DNA of 64,000 nucleotides from Porphyromonas circumdentaria (GTDB lineage Bacteria > Bacteroidota > Bacteroidia > Bacteroidales > Porphyromonadaceae): NCBI RefSeq assembly GCF_900167105.1, contig NZ_FUXE01000003.1, forward strand, positions 105,734 through 169,733, in the 5' to 3' direction. The notes under the pieces are model-generated. The model made no database searches. It worked only from the letters and a program-made list of their open reading frames with translations, and was not told the origin of the DNA. The translations under genes and the position numbers were made by a program. The number at the start of each line of letters is the position of its first letter. Within the stretch, counting starts at the first letter, position 1. Shown here one piece after another: positions 46,675 to 55,097 of this stretch.

Positions 46675-49053
46675 ATGCAAAAAACTCCCAATTTGGTGAT
46701 TGTAGAGTCGCCTGCTAAAGCAAAAACAATCGAGAAATTCCTTGGAAAAGAGTACAAAGTGCTCTCCAGTTACGGACATATACGAGACTTGAAAAAAAAA
46801 TCTTTCGGTGTCGATATTGAAAACGATTTCCGCCCAGACTACGAAGTATCTGAAGATAAAGAGAGTGTAGTACGCGAACTAAAGAAAGTAGCTGATAATG
46901 CCGATATGGTATGGTTGGCTTCCGATGAAGACCGAGAGGGAGAAGCTATTGCATGGCACCTATATGAAGTGCTCAAAAGAGAGGGGAAACCGACAAAACG
47001 TATCGTATTTCACGAAATAACCCTTCAAGCCATCGAAAAGGCGATTCAAAACCCAAGAGACATAGATATCAATCTTGTCGATGCGCAGCAGGCGCGACGT
47101 GTTTTGGACCGCGTGGTAGGCTTTGAGCTATCGCCATTGCTCTGGAAACGTATTAAGCCTTCTCTGTCGGCGGGGCGCGTACAATCCGTTGCCGTACGCC
47201 TTATAGTAGACCGAGAGCGAGAGATACGAGCTTTCAAAAGTGTATCCTCCTATAAGATATCGGCAAATGTAGCCAACGGGAGTGCGCACAGCTTTAGTAT
47301 AGAGGCGAAAGATACTTTCTCTCATAGTTCCGAAGCGATCGATTTTATTAAAAGAAACGTAGGGGGACACATTGTGGTGCGAAGGATTGAGAGTAAGCCC
47401 GCCCGTAGAACGCCATCTGCACCCTTTACTACCTCAACATTACAGCAGGAAGCAGCAAGGAAGTTAGGATTTCCCGTTTCCGTTACCATGCGCGTAGCGC
47501 AAAAGCTCTACGAAGAGGGGCATATTACCTACATGAGAACCGACTCTGTAAATCTTTCCTCTCTGGCTTTGAATACAGCCGCCAAAGTGATAAAATCGCA
47601 GTGGGGCGAGGAATACTATCAGTACCGCACCTATAAGACAAAGAGTAAAGGAGCGCAGGAAGCACACGAAGCTATTCGCCCTACCTATATAGAAAGAGAA
47701 GCTATAAAGGGTACAGCACAGGAAGAGAAATTGTACGATCTTATACGCAAACGCACCTTAGCCTCTCAAATGGCAGAAGCTTGTCTTGAGCGAACGATTG
47801 TTTCATTAGAGTCTGAAAAGACACACGATCTCTTTACTGCCGAGGGCGAAGTACTGACTTTCGATGGATTTCTCCGTCTTTACAATTATGTTTCAGAGGG
47901 AGACGAGGAGGAAACAGAGAAAACCCATCAACTACCCCACCTAAAAGAGGGAGAGCAGCTCGATTTAACAGCTATCGTAGCTCGCGAACACTACTCTCAC
48001 GCCCCTGCACGCTACTCAGAGGCCTCCTTAGTGCGCAAGATGGAAGAGCTGGGCATCGGCCGTCCTTCTACCTATGCGCCTACTATCCAAACAATTCAGA
48101 ATAGAGAGTATGTTACGCGGGGTTCTGAATTGGGTGAAAAGCGTATTCATATGGATTACATTTGGGAGGCAACTGACGGACTTTCTCAAGAACCTCGTTT
48201 ACAAAAACGTTTGGAAAGAACAGGAAGCAACAAAGGCAAACTCATACCCACTGATATTGGAGAGGTCGTTAATGATTATTTGGTAGAGTACTTCCCCAAA
48301 GTTATTGACTATAACTTCACGGCTCTTATCGAGGAGCAGTTTGACCTGATTGCAGAGGGCAAGTTAGTTTGGACAGAGGCACTCAAGCACTTTTATCTTC
48401 TTTTCCACCCATTGGTAGAGCAGGCCCTTGGGTCTCACGCCAGTACAGACCGAGGAGAACGATACTTAGGTGAAGACCCTCAAACAGGGAAACCCGTATT
48501 TGTGCGTATCGGGCGTTTTGGAGCTCTCGTACAAATAGGTAAAAACGATGAAGGAGAGGAAAAACCTCAATATGCTTCATTGACCCCAGGGCTATCCCTA
48601 TCGACTATAACTCTGGAGCAAGCACTAAATCTTTTCAAGTTACCTCGCATATTAGGAAATTTTGAGGGCAGTCCCATTAAGGTTGCCATTGGTAAATTTG
48701 GTCCCTATGCACAGCATGCTGGAGCTTTTGTTTCCATTCCTAAGGAGGCCAACCCATTGGAAATATCGTTGGAAGAGGTAATACAACTGATCCAGAACAA
48801 AAGAGAAGCCGAACAAAAGTCTCTTCTCAAGCAATTCTCGGAAGATGCTACTCTCTCGGTTAGGGACGGGCGTTTCGGCCCTTACATCAAGCACGGCGGT
48901 GCCAACTATAAGCTCTCAAAAGAGCAAAAAGAGCGTGTTGCCACTCTTTCTTATGAGGAGTGCTTAGAGATTATCAAGGGACAAGAAATAAGCCCCAAGA
49001 AGAAAGCAGCTAAAAAGACTTCTTCCAAGAAAAAAACAACCACCAAGAAATAA
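46675..49053 (+). CDS. topA: DNA topoisomerase I
   Basis: Type IA topoisomerase that relaxes negative supercoils; 792 residues. Toprim domain VIVESPAKAKTIEKFLG at about residue 8, with DEDREGEAIAWHL. The catalytic tyrosine is Y286 in ITYMRTDSV. The C-terminus has several glycine-rich repeats (RIGRFGALVQIG, AIGKFGPYAQHAG, RDGRFGPYIKHGG) and a lysine-rich tail (KKAAKKTSSKKKTTTKK). There is no C-terminal four-cysteine zinc ribbon as in E. coli, only these repeats. truA follows 30 bases downstream. Confidence 0.96.
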   Translation: MQKTPNLVIVESPAKAKTIEKFLGKEYKVLSSYGHIRDLKKKSFGVDIENDFRPDYEVSEDKESVVRELKKVADNADMVWLASDEDREGEAIAWHLYEVLKREGKPTKRIVFHEITLQAIEKAIQNPRDIDINLVDAQQARRVLDRVVGFELSPLLWKRIKPSLSAGRVQSVAVRLIVDREREIRAFKSVSSYKISANVANGSAHSFSIEAKDTFSHSSEAIDFIKRNVGGHIVVRRIESKPARRTPSAPFTTSTLQQEAARKLGFPVSVTMRVAQKLYEEGHITYMRTDSVNLSSLALNTAAKVIKSQWGEEYYQYRTYKTKSKGAQEAHEAIRPTYIEREAIKGTAQEEKLYDLIRKRTLASQMAEACLERTIVSLESEKTHDLFTAEGEVLTFDGFLRLYNYVSEGDEEETEKTHQLPHLKEGEQLDLTAIVAREHYSHAPARYSEASLVRKMEELGIGRPSTYAPTIQTIQNREYVTRGSELGEKRIHMDYIWEATDGLSQEPRLQKRLERTGSNKGKLIPTDIGEVVNDYLVEYFPKVIDYNFTALIEEQFDLIAEGKLVWTEALKHFYLLFHPLVEQALGSHASTDRGERYLGEDPQTGKPVFVRIGRFGALVQIGKNDEGEEKPQYASLTPGLSLSTITLEQALNLFKLPRILGNFEGSPIKVAIGKFGPYAQHAGAFVSIPKEANPLEISLEEVIQLIQNKREAEQKSLLKQFSEDATLSVRDGRFGPYIKHGGANYKLSKEQKERVATLSYEECLEIIKGQEISPKKKAAKKTSSKKKTTTKK

Positions 49054-49083
49054 CCCAACCCCCTCGAGTAATACTATACCCCG

Positions 49084-49851
49084 ATGGAGTTCCAACGTTT
49101 TTTCTTAGACATTGCATTTCAAGGAGCAGCTTACTGTGGATGGCAACGCCAACCCAATGGCATATCGGTACAACAAGTAGTAGAAGAGGCTCTCTCGGTA
49201 CTTTTCAAAGAACCCGTTCCCATAGTCGGGGCAGGACGTACCGATGCTAGCGTCAATGCTTACTCGCTACCCGCCCACTTTGACCTTCCTAAAAACCAAG
49301 AACCCAATCCCTACCGATGGACTAAAAGTTTGAACGGCATCCTCCCCCACGATATATATGTGCGCTCAATCAGACCCGTACGAGAGGAGGCACATGCTCG
49401 CTTTTCCGCCACCCAAAGACACTACCTCTACTTCATAGCAGAGGAGCGAGACCCTTTCAACCGTTCGTATGTAATCCCAATACGTCCTTTCCCCGACGTT
49501 GATAAAATGAATCGTGCAGCCCAATATCTTTTGGGGACACATGACTTTACAAGTTTCAGCCGTCTGCATACCGATACTTATACCAACATCTGTACGGTAA
49601 CCGAAGCTTTTTGGGCTCCTTCTGCCTATCCAGGTACTTGGCAGTTCTCGATTAAAGCCAATCGTTTCTTGCGCAATATGGTACGTGCCGTAGTAGGTAC
49701 GCTTTTGGAGATTGGTAAGGAGGAGGGTATATCTCCCGAATCCATTATAGATATTTTGGAGGCAAAAAACCGTTCGCAAGCAGGAGCCTCTGTACGTGGC
49801 GAAGCTCTTTTTTTAGCCAACGTAACCTATCCAGACGATATTTATCTCTAA
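49084..49851 (+). CDS. truA: tRNA pseudouridine synthase A
   Basis: Makes pseudouridine at positions 38-40 of tRNA anticodon stems. The 255-residue protein begins with the family fold FLDIAFQGAAYCGWQRQPNG and has the catalytic GRTD with Asp54. Downstream it keeps HDFTSFSR, SIKANRFLRNMVRAVVGTL and the closing helices. In the active-site loop it reads GRTDASVNAYSLPAHFD, where the usual sequence is GRTDAGVHA: the glycine and histidine are replaced by Ser and Asn, but the catalytic Asp is retained. Probably active. It follows topA closely. Confidence 0.94.
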   Translation: MEFQRFFLDIAFQGAAYCGWQRQPNGISVQQVVEEALSVLFKEPVPIVGAGRTDASVNAYSLPAHFDLPKNQEPNPYRWTKSLNGILPHDIYVRSIRPVREEAHARFSATQRHYLYFIAEERDPFNRSYVIPIRPFPDVDKMNRAAQYLLGTHDFTSFSRLHTDTYTNICTVTEAFWAPSAYPGTWQFSIKANRFLRNMVRAVVGTLLEIGKEEGISPESIIDILEAKNRSQAGASVRGEALFLANVTYPDDIYL

Positions 49852-49918
49852 AGTCCCCCCTCTCTCTTTTCTTTTTGAGATATTTTCCTCGAAAATTTTA
49901 ATTCCACGAGGTAATTAC

Positions 49919-49926
49919 TACTTTTG
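49919..49926 (+). promoter_or_regulatory. Candidate -7 element for ribE
   Basis: TACTTTTG, 37 bases before the ribE ATG. A loose -33 (TTTA, 49897-49900) lies 18 bases upstream. Confidence 0.45.
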
Positions 49927-49962
49927 TGTTGGTAAATAAACAGTATATAAGTAGTATATCCT

Positions 49963-50565
49963 ATGTTTTCAGGTATTGTAGAAGCTGCAGCTCGCGTGGT
50001 TGCCCTTGAAAAAGAAGGAGGTAATCTCCACATCAGATTGACATCTCCTTTTACTCACGAACTCAAAATAGACCAAAGCGTTGCACACAACGGCGTTTGC
50101 CTTACCGTTGTAGAGTTAGAGGGCTGTGAGTACGTGGTTACAGCCATTCAGGAGACACTTGACCGCTCCAATTTGGGAGGTTTGAAAGTGGGAGATTTGG
50201 TCAATGTAGAGCGAAGTATGAAAATGGACGGACGCTTGGATGGGCACATTGTACAGGGACATGTAGACTGTACAGCTCGATGCGTTGCGATAAAAGATGT
50301 AGATGGTAGTCGTTACTTCAAATTTCAATATAGCGTAGACAAGGCTATGGCTCGTATGGGCTACACAACAGTGGAGAAAGGCTCTGTTTGTGTCAATGGG
50401 GTCAGCCTCACGGTATGCAACTCCACAGACGACAGTTTTGAGGTAGCCATCATTCCCTATACACTTGAGCATACCAACTTTTGCCGTATTGAAGAGGGGT
50501 CCATCGTTAACCTTGAGTTCGACATCATAGGTAAATACTTGGCTAAACTAAAGAATTTCGACTAA
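49963..50565 (+). CDS. ribE: Riboflavin synthase, alpha subunit
   Basis: Converts two 6,7-dimethyl-8-ribityllumazine molecules to riboflavin. The 200-residue protein has the internal repeat of two lumazine-binding domains: MFSGIVEAAARVV and HNGVCLTVVEL in the first, YTTVEKGSVCVNGVSLTVCN in the second. A family consensus start (MFTGIVE) fits the ATG at 49963. The nitroreductase gene begins 4 bases after it, which makes sense if that enzyme is an FMN protein, but no direct link is shown. Confidence 0.95.
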   Translation: MFSGIVEAAARVVALEKEGGNLHIRLTSPFTHELKIDQSVAHNGVCLTVVELEGCEYVVTAIQETLDRSNLGGLKVGDLVNVERSMKMDGRLDGHIVQGHVDCTARCVAIKDVDGSRYFKFQYSVDKAMARMGYTTVEKGSVCVNGVSLTVCNSTDDSFEVAIIPYTLEHTNFCRIEEGSIVNLEFDIIGKYLAKLKNFD

Positions 50566-50569
50566 AGCT

Positions 50570-51121
50570 ATGGACGTACAGGAGCTCTACAAACTATTTG
50601 CTCAGCGACAGAGCGATCGTCGCTTCGATGCCAACCGACCTATTCCCAACGAAATCCTTACCCGCATCTTGGAAAACTCTTTATTGGCTCCCTCGGCTTG
50701 TAACGAGCAACCCTGGCAAACGATCGTGGTAACAGACCCAGAACGAGTAAAAGAAGTAGCAAAAGCAGCTCGCAAAGGCTCCTTAGGACAGAATAAGTTT
50801 ATCGAACAAGCTCCTGTGCACCTCATACTTGTAGCCGACCCTCCCTTTATACTTGCCAGATTAGGTTCAAAAGTACGTGGCGTAGACTATGTACAAAACG
50901 ATTTAGGGATATTCGCCGCCTACATTACCCTCGCAGCAGCAGCCGAGGGGATTGGCAGTTGCATTATAGGATGGCTCAATGGAGGTGCTATAGCCGAAGT
51001 ATTGGGTATTCCCAAAAACAAGAAAGTCTTCTTGGATATTGTACTTGGCTATTCATTAGATCCCGTTCGGACTAAGAAAAGAAAACCCAAGAACCAACTG
51101 CTCCACTTCGAAAAATGGTGA
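50570..51121 (+). CDS. Nitroreductase-family FMN oxidoreductase
   Basis: A 183-residue FMN-dependent NAD(P)H oxidoreductase. The FMN-phosphate binding motif RQSDRRFD is at residues 13-20; LLAPSACNEQPWQTIVV near 42-58 and AAEGIGSCIIGWLNG near 125-139 are also family landmarks. It is translated right after ribE (4-base gap). The physiological substrate is unknown. A strong terminator follows. Confidence 0.92.
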   Translation: MDVQELYKLFAQRQSDRRFDANRPIPNEILTRILENSLLAPSACNEQPWQTIVVTDPERVKEVAKAARKGSLGQNKFIEQAPVHLILVADPPFILARLGSKVRGVDYVQNDLGIFAAYITLAAAAEGIGSCIIGWLNGGAIAEVLGIPKNKKVFLDIVLGYSLDPVRTKKRKPKNQLLHFEKW

Positions 51122-51158
51122 GCTTATGACTGCGTAAAAGGCGGTCGCACTTAAACTC

Positions 51159-51205
51159 TTACCCTCAGAGACGTACAATATACAGCCTCTGAGGGTAATT
51201 TGTTT
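51159..51205 (+). terminator. Rho-independent terminator after the ribE-nitroreductase pair
   Basis: A perfect 12-bp stem, TTACCCTCAGAG (51159-51170) with CTCTGAGGGTAA (51187-51198), then TTTGTTTT. A strong hairpin. Confidence 0.9.
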
Positions 51206-51307
51206 TATACGACAATTAGGAATATCTCATGGGGGCGGATTCTCTCTCTCCACACAATCAGAAGATAAAAATCAATAAGAGGAGAGGGGAGATTTTACCT
51301 TGCCCAG

Positions 51308-51727
51308 TCATCCCTGCTCCACCTCTTGAAAAGGAGTAAGTATAGCAATCCATTCTGATGGGAGGGCTACATTTTCCAGCGACCAGCACTTGGCAAAAAG
51401 AGGGGCCATTTCACGATCCTTAAAGCCTGCTATGCCACAACCGATACGAGTTACCCAAAAATATTTTTCGGGATGCTCCTGCACATACTGGCAAAACCTA
51501 TCGACATAGGGTTTGATATCCTCTACCCCACCGTGCATAGTGGGAATAGCGTAACATCTTCCCGTAGGACCATCGCCAACACCCCACTCCGCACCAAACT
51601 GACTATGCGCCCTGCGAGCTGCTCCTCCCACATGTTGACCATGAAGATTGCTTCCAAAGACAAAGATTTCGCCCTCGGAAAGTGTTTTGATATTATCTGG
51701 AGTTATTTGCTTTTTTATCCTTTCCAT
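51308..51727 (-). CDS. A1S_2505-family, macro-like protein
   Basis: A 139-residue protein matching the small family often called A1S_2505 or phage-related non-structural protein. Its markers are GEIFVFGSNLHGQHVGGAARRA, GPTGRCYAIPTMHGGVEDI, and VTRIGCGIAGFKDREMAPLF, which resemble a macro-domain fold that binds ADP-ribose or similar ligands. Function is unknown. It is transcribed away from the nitroreductase and has its own -7 element at 51760-51767. The family is often carried by phages and mobile elements, and it borders an IS relic here. Confidence 0.82.
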   Translation of the reverse strand: MERIKKQITPDNIKTLSEGEIFVFGSNLHGQHVGGAARRAHSQFGAEWGVGDGPTGRCYAIPTMHGGVEDIKPYVDRFCQYVQEHPEKYFWVTRIGCGIAGFKDREMAPLFAKCWSLENVALPSEWIAILTPFQEVEQG

Positions 51728-51759
51728 ACACTATAAAGATTTGAAAACTTTCATGGGAA

Positions 51760-51767
51760 CAAATATA
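51760..51767 (-). promoter_or_regulatory. Candidate -7 element for the macro-like gene
   Basis: TATATTTG on the minus strand, about 33 bases before the ATG. No -33 element at the expected spacing. Confidence 0.4.
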
Positions 51768-51803
51768 AAGGAAACTCAAACAAAGTTCCCTCGTATAATA
51801 AGT

Positions 51804-51869
51804 AAAGTTTGCACAGGTCATAACTGAAGTTTGCACAGGTCATAACTAAAGTTTCCATAGGTCATAACT
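51804..51869. repeat. Three tandem 22-bp repeats
   Basis: Three head-to-tail units at 51804-51825, 51826-51847 and 51848-51869. The core AGTTTGCACAGGTCATAACT is identical in the first two; the third has CCATAGG in place of GCACAGG. They lie directly upstream of an IS30 relic. Multiple tandem terminal repeats are known from the ends of IS21-family elements, so this may be a solo IS end; it could equally be a protein-binding array. Confidence 0.75.
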
Positions 51870-51899
51870 TTACGCAGTATCTCCCATAAGATTTCGAGT

Positions 51900-52302
51900 G
51901 TAGAGCCGATCACCACCACAGTACATAAAGGCATTTATATGAATGCCAAGGCGTTGGCCAGAGTGGTCAATCAAAAACTAAATTATTTCAAGAGAATGGG
52001 GGGTGCTACATTCCATCACAACGGACAATGGTACTGAATTTATGGCTTTTTCTTCTATCGAAAGAGCACTCAAAATTCTGTTTTTTTTTGCAAAGCCTTA
52101 TTGTTCAACGGACAAACCTCACATAGAACATCTAAACAAACAAATCAGACAATATATCCCGAAAGGAACCTCTTTCTCCGAAATATCGAAACTACAAATC
52201 AAAACAATACAGAGCCTGCTAAACAACAGACCCAGAAAAAAGATAAACTTTCAATCCCCTATAGAACTGCTTGATATATATTTGCAAAAACGCTGCTCTT
52301 GA
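51900..52302 (+). pseudogene. IS30-family transposase remnant
   Basis: The C-terminal part of an IS30 transposase. From 52003 the frame reads SITTDNGTEF, then PYCSTDKPHIEHLNKQIRQYIPKGTSF, LLNNRPRKKINFQSPIELLD and ends at 52302. The DDE-type SITTDNGTEF and IRQY.PKGT blocks are diagnostic. The section before it, in a different frame (NAKALARVVNQKLNYFK from 51942), is homologous to the preceding part of the transposase, so a frameshift lies near the run of Gs at 51999-52004. The N-terminal half, including the HTH domain, is absent. The element is dead. Its end reaches to within 130 bases of the nusB start. Confidence 0.85.
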
Positions 52303-52364
52303 GACTGGAATCTGCACTCACAAAAGAGAAGAATGGAAAGAGTGGTTTATCATGATAAAACTAT

Positions 52365-52372
52365 TAACTTTG
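52365..52372 (+). promoter_or_regulatory. Promoter element of nusB
   Basis: TAACTTTG, 54 bases before the nusB ATG at 52426. It lies inside the open frame that extends to 52333, which argues that the true start is downstream. A -33 box is not evident. Confidence 0.5.
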
Positions 52373-52425
52373 CAGTCCCAAGGTTTTCTGGTGGAAGACC
52401 TTGTAGAGATTATATTATATCAAAG

Positions 52426-53472
52426 ATGATCAACCGTACGCTCATTCGCATTCGTGTGCTCCAAGAGCTATTTTCCTATTACCATACGGAGGGAAAAAAG
52501 CTACAACAAGCCGAAGTACAACTTACCCTATCTATTGGCAAAACCCACGACTTATACCTATACCTTATAGATCTGATACCTACTCTTACTCGCCTGCATG
52601 CAGAGCGTCTGGAACGACGCAAAAACAAGTTCTTCAAAAGTAAAGAGGAGGCCTCCCCCAATATGCGTTTGGTAAATAACCGTCTTGCGGCTCATATCTC
52701 GGCCAGTGAAGAAATTGCTAAACACATTCAGGAAAAAGGAAATATCTGGAGTACGGATACTCGCCTTTTGGGATTATTACTCGACGAGATAGAAAGCAGT
52801 GAGCTCTACCGCTCTTACTGTCAAAATGAAGAAGACAACTTCCAAACCGATGTTCGTTTTTGGATATCGGCATTGAATACTTATACCTTTAAGAATTCGC
52901 TTTTGGATGAGTTTCTGGAATCTACCTCTATATACTGGGATAGCCCCTATGCTACAGTAGAGAAAATAGAAGTGGAAGAGAAGCCAGACATAGAAACCGT
53001 AGAGGAGGTGGTACACTCTCTTTTGAAAAGCGAAGGGTACAAAGCCAATCGCCTCTCTATCTCTGCCGTAGAGATAGAGAAAGAATTTGCCGTAAAAACC
53101 CTGCGTAAAGCATCTGAAGACACCCCTCTTGATGAGACTCTCTTACCGCTCTTTAAGGATGAAGAAGATGCCACTCTTCCCCTTGCCCTTATGCGTGCCA
53201 CCGTGCTCCATGCAGAGGAGTTAAAAGGTATCATTGATGCCAACCTACACAACTGGGAGATGGATAGAGTTACCGACGTCGATATGATTATCTTGCAGAT
53301 GGCATTGGCCGAGTTACTCACCTTCTCAAACATTCCTGCTACGGTAACGTTGAACGAATACATCGAACTTGCCAAGATTTACTCTACCTCCGATAGCGGT
53401 AAATTCGTGAATGGAGTATTGGACTCCGCTTTGAAACAACTCAAAAAAGAGGGACGCGTAACGAAAATATAA
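52426..53472 (+). CDS. nusB: Transcription antitermination factor NusB
   Basis: A 348-residue NusB with the Bacteroidota N-terminal extension. The C-terminal NusB fold runs from about residue 200 to 345 (TVLHAEELKGIIDANLHNWEMDRVTDVDMIILQMALAELL, FSNIPATVTLNEYIELAKIYSTSDSGKFVNGVLDSAL). The N-terminal half is helical and charged. The ORF is open up to 52333, but that segment overlaps the IS30 border and a promoter element; the ATG at 52426 begins the conserved MINRTLIRIRVLQELFSYYH. It helps assemble the rRNA antitermination complex. Confidence 0.93.
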   Translation: MINRTLIRIRVLQELFSYYHTEGKKLQQAEVQLTLSIGKTHDLYLYLIDLIPTLTRLHAERLERRKNKFFKSKEEASPNMRLVNNRLAAHISASEEIAKHIQEKGNIWSTDTRLLGLLLDEIESSELYRSYCQNEEDNFQTDVRFWISALNTYTFKNSLLDEFLESTSIYWDSPYATVEKIEVEEKPDIETVEEVVHSLLKSEGYKANRLSISAVEIEKEFAVKTLRKASEDTPLDETLLPLFKDEEDATLPLALMRATVLHAEELKGIIDANLHNWEMDRVTDVDMIILQMALAELLTFSNIPATVTLNEYIELAKIYSTSDSGKFVNGVLDSALKQLKKEGRVTKI

Positions 53473-53580
53473 ACTTGAGCATATATCTCGATCGGACGAA
53501 AGTGTCAAGTAACTCCACTGGCACTCAATTCTTTTGGGGATAGCCCGTACCTCATTGAAGAAGATTTATTTAGTTATAAC

Positions 53581-54324
53581 ATGAAAGTTCTGGGACGCTT
53601 TTTATACGCTATATACTATTGGTTGGTGGCTTGCCCTCTTTTTATCATTTCTACTATTATTCTTTCTTCTGTCACGGTAGTAGCTTGTTATCTTGGCTTT
53701 CAAAAATGGGCAGGCTATTGGCCAGGCACTCTATGGTCGCGCATCGGCTTAACTCTCTTTCTATGCCCCATTAAAGTAGAAGGGAGGGAAAACATCCCCT
53801 ACAAATCTGGCCCTTTTGTAGTTATGGCCAATCATCAGGGTGCCTTTGATATCCTCATGATGTATGGCTACCTTTCCATCCCTTTTAGATGGGTTATGAA
53901 GCAAGAACTCAGATCGGTGCCCTTTATGGGAAAGGCATGTGCCATGGCAGGGTTCATATTTGTTGACGAAAAAACGCCCTCTTCTATAAAAGGGACGATG
54001 AGCTCTGCAAGAAAAGTTCTCTCAGAGGGCACTTCTATATTTATATTCCCAGAGGGTAGTAGAACTAAAGATGGAAAGATGCGCCGCTTCAAAAAAGGAG
54101 GGTTTATGATGGCGTATGAATTGAATGTGCCTATCATACCCGTAACGATAAACGGAGCCTTTAAAGCTTTACCTCGAGGTACTTTCTTTGTTCGCCCCAC
54201 TCGACTAAAATTAACGATACACCCTCCCGTTGAGATCGATAAAGAGGAACCGTTCCCTCAAAATATGCTTGGTACCGTTCAAAAAGTACACGAAATTATC
54301 TCATCTTCTTTACAGCCTTCTTAA
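53581..54324 (+). CDS. plsC: 1-acyl-sn-glycerol-3-phosphate acyltransferase
   Basis: Adds the second acyl chain in phosphatidic acid synthesis at the inner membrane. The 247-residue protein has an N-terminal membrane segment (about 8-30), the acyltransferase motif NHQGAFD at 84-90 (His and Asp catalytic), FPEGSRTKDG at about 156-165, and VPIIPVTINGAF. All four PlsC motifs are present. It follows nusB by 108 bases. Confidence 0.93.
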   Translation: MKVLGRFLYAIYYWLVACPLFIISTIILSSVTVVACYLGFQKWAGYWPGTLWSRIGLTLFLCPIKVEGRENIPYKSGPFVVMANHQGAFDILMMYGYLSIPFRWVMKQELRSVPFMGKACAMAGFIFVDEKTPSSIKGTMSSARKVLSEGTSIFIFPEGSRTKDGKMRRFKKGGFMMAYELNVPIIPVTINGAFKALPRGTFFVRPTRLKLTIHPPVEIDKEEPFPQNMLGTVQKVHEIISSSLQPS

Positions 54325-54534
54325 TATTTCATTACGGGAGGGAAGAACTTATTCTCTACCCTGCTTTCTATTTACCATTGGATATTTCTTTTGCTCAGAA
54401 AAGTTTCTTCCTCAAAAACCTCACAAAAAGATTGATCGATAGTCTAAAAGAGAGCCAAAAGCCCTTCTAAACGAGCTTAGAAGACTAAATATCTAAGAAA
54501 GATTGACCTTTTTACGTTTCATATCAAAATAATT
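54325..54534. other. Intergenic stretch between plsC and the HU gene
   Basis: About 210 bases up to the HU promoter. A 7-bp hairpin CTTCTAA/TTAGAAG at 54464-54483 sits near the middle; with flanking TAGTCT/AGACTA it could form a larger structure, but the U-tail is missing. No open frame of note. Confidence 0.4.
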
Positions 54535-54535
54535 G

Positions 54536-54565
54536 TTGTTATTTTTAGAAATATGACTACTTTTG
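54536..54565 (+). promoter_or_regulatory. Promoter of the HU gene
   Basis: -7 TACTTTTG (54558-54565) with a TTG (54536-54538) 19 bases upstream as the -33 box. Leader about 105 bases. Confidence 0.55.
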
Positions 54566-54678
54566 GGGACAAGGAGTTGAGCTCTATATGTTTCCATATT
54601 TATGGATGTGTTTTTTGAGAGTAAAAAGAGCAAATAAACTATTGACAAAGAATTATCTAAACATAAAAGACTTGTAAT

Positions 54679-54945
54679 ATGAATAAAACAGAATTTATTG
54701 CTGCTATCGCAGAAAAAGCGGGTATCACAAAAGTAGAAGCTCAGAAAGTTGTTGCTGCTTACGCAGAAGTAGTTAAGGAGCAAATGCAAAAGGGAGAAAA
54801 AGTTGCAATCTTAGGTTTTGGTACATTCTCTGTAACAGAACGTCAAGCTCGTACAGGTATCAATCCTCAAACCAAGAAAGCTATCAAAATTCCTGCACGC
54901 AAGAGCGTCAAGTTCAAACCAGGCACAGAATTGTCTTTGGACTAA
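54679..54945 (+). CDS. HU-type DNA-binding protein
   Basis: An 88-residue nucleoid protein of the HU family: MNKTEFIAAIAEKAGITKVEA, then ILGFGTFSV, and the beta-arm GINPQTKKAIKIPARK with the conserved NP tip. Length is exactly that of HU. It bends and packages DNA. A strong terminator follows. Confidence 0.96.
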   Translation: MNKTEFIAAIAEKAGITKVEAQKVVAAYAEVVKEQMQKGEKVAILGFGTFSVTERQARTGINPQTKKAIKIPARKSVKFKPGTELSLD

Positions 54946-54994
54946 TTTCTTGCAGAAACACTGATTTAGGGAAAGATTTTCGCTAAACAAAAAA

Positions 54995-55032
54995 AGAGGC
55001 TCCTTGGTAAATATCAAGGAGTCTCTTCTTTA
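54995..55032 (+). terminator. Rho-independent terminator of the HU gene
   Basis: A 12-bp stem, AGAGGCTCCTTG (54995-55006) with CAAGGAGTCTCT (55015-55026), one G-T pair, 8-base loop, then TCTTTA. It also separates HU from the convergent transglutaminase-like gene. Confidence 0.85.
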
Positions 55033-55097
55033 TGATGAGAAAGAAAATATACAGAGCTCATGTCTCGAAAAGGAGACGGTAGACAAAGCCTTAAAGG

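Noticed and set aside
51804..51869. CRISPR array
   Set aside because: The 22-bp units are contiguous with no spacers and no cas genes are present.
52333..52425. Upstream start for nusB
   Set aside because: The extra 31 codons lie next to the IS30 border and cover a TAACTTTG promoter element, and the conserved NusB N-terminus starts at 52426.
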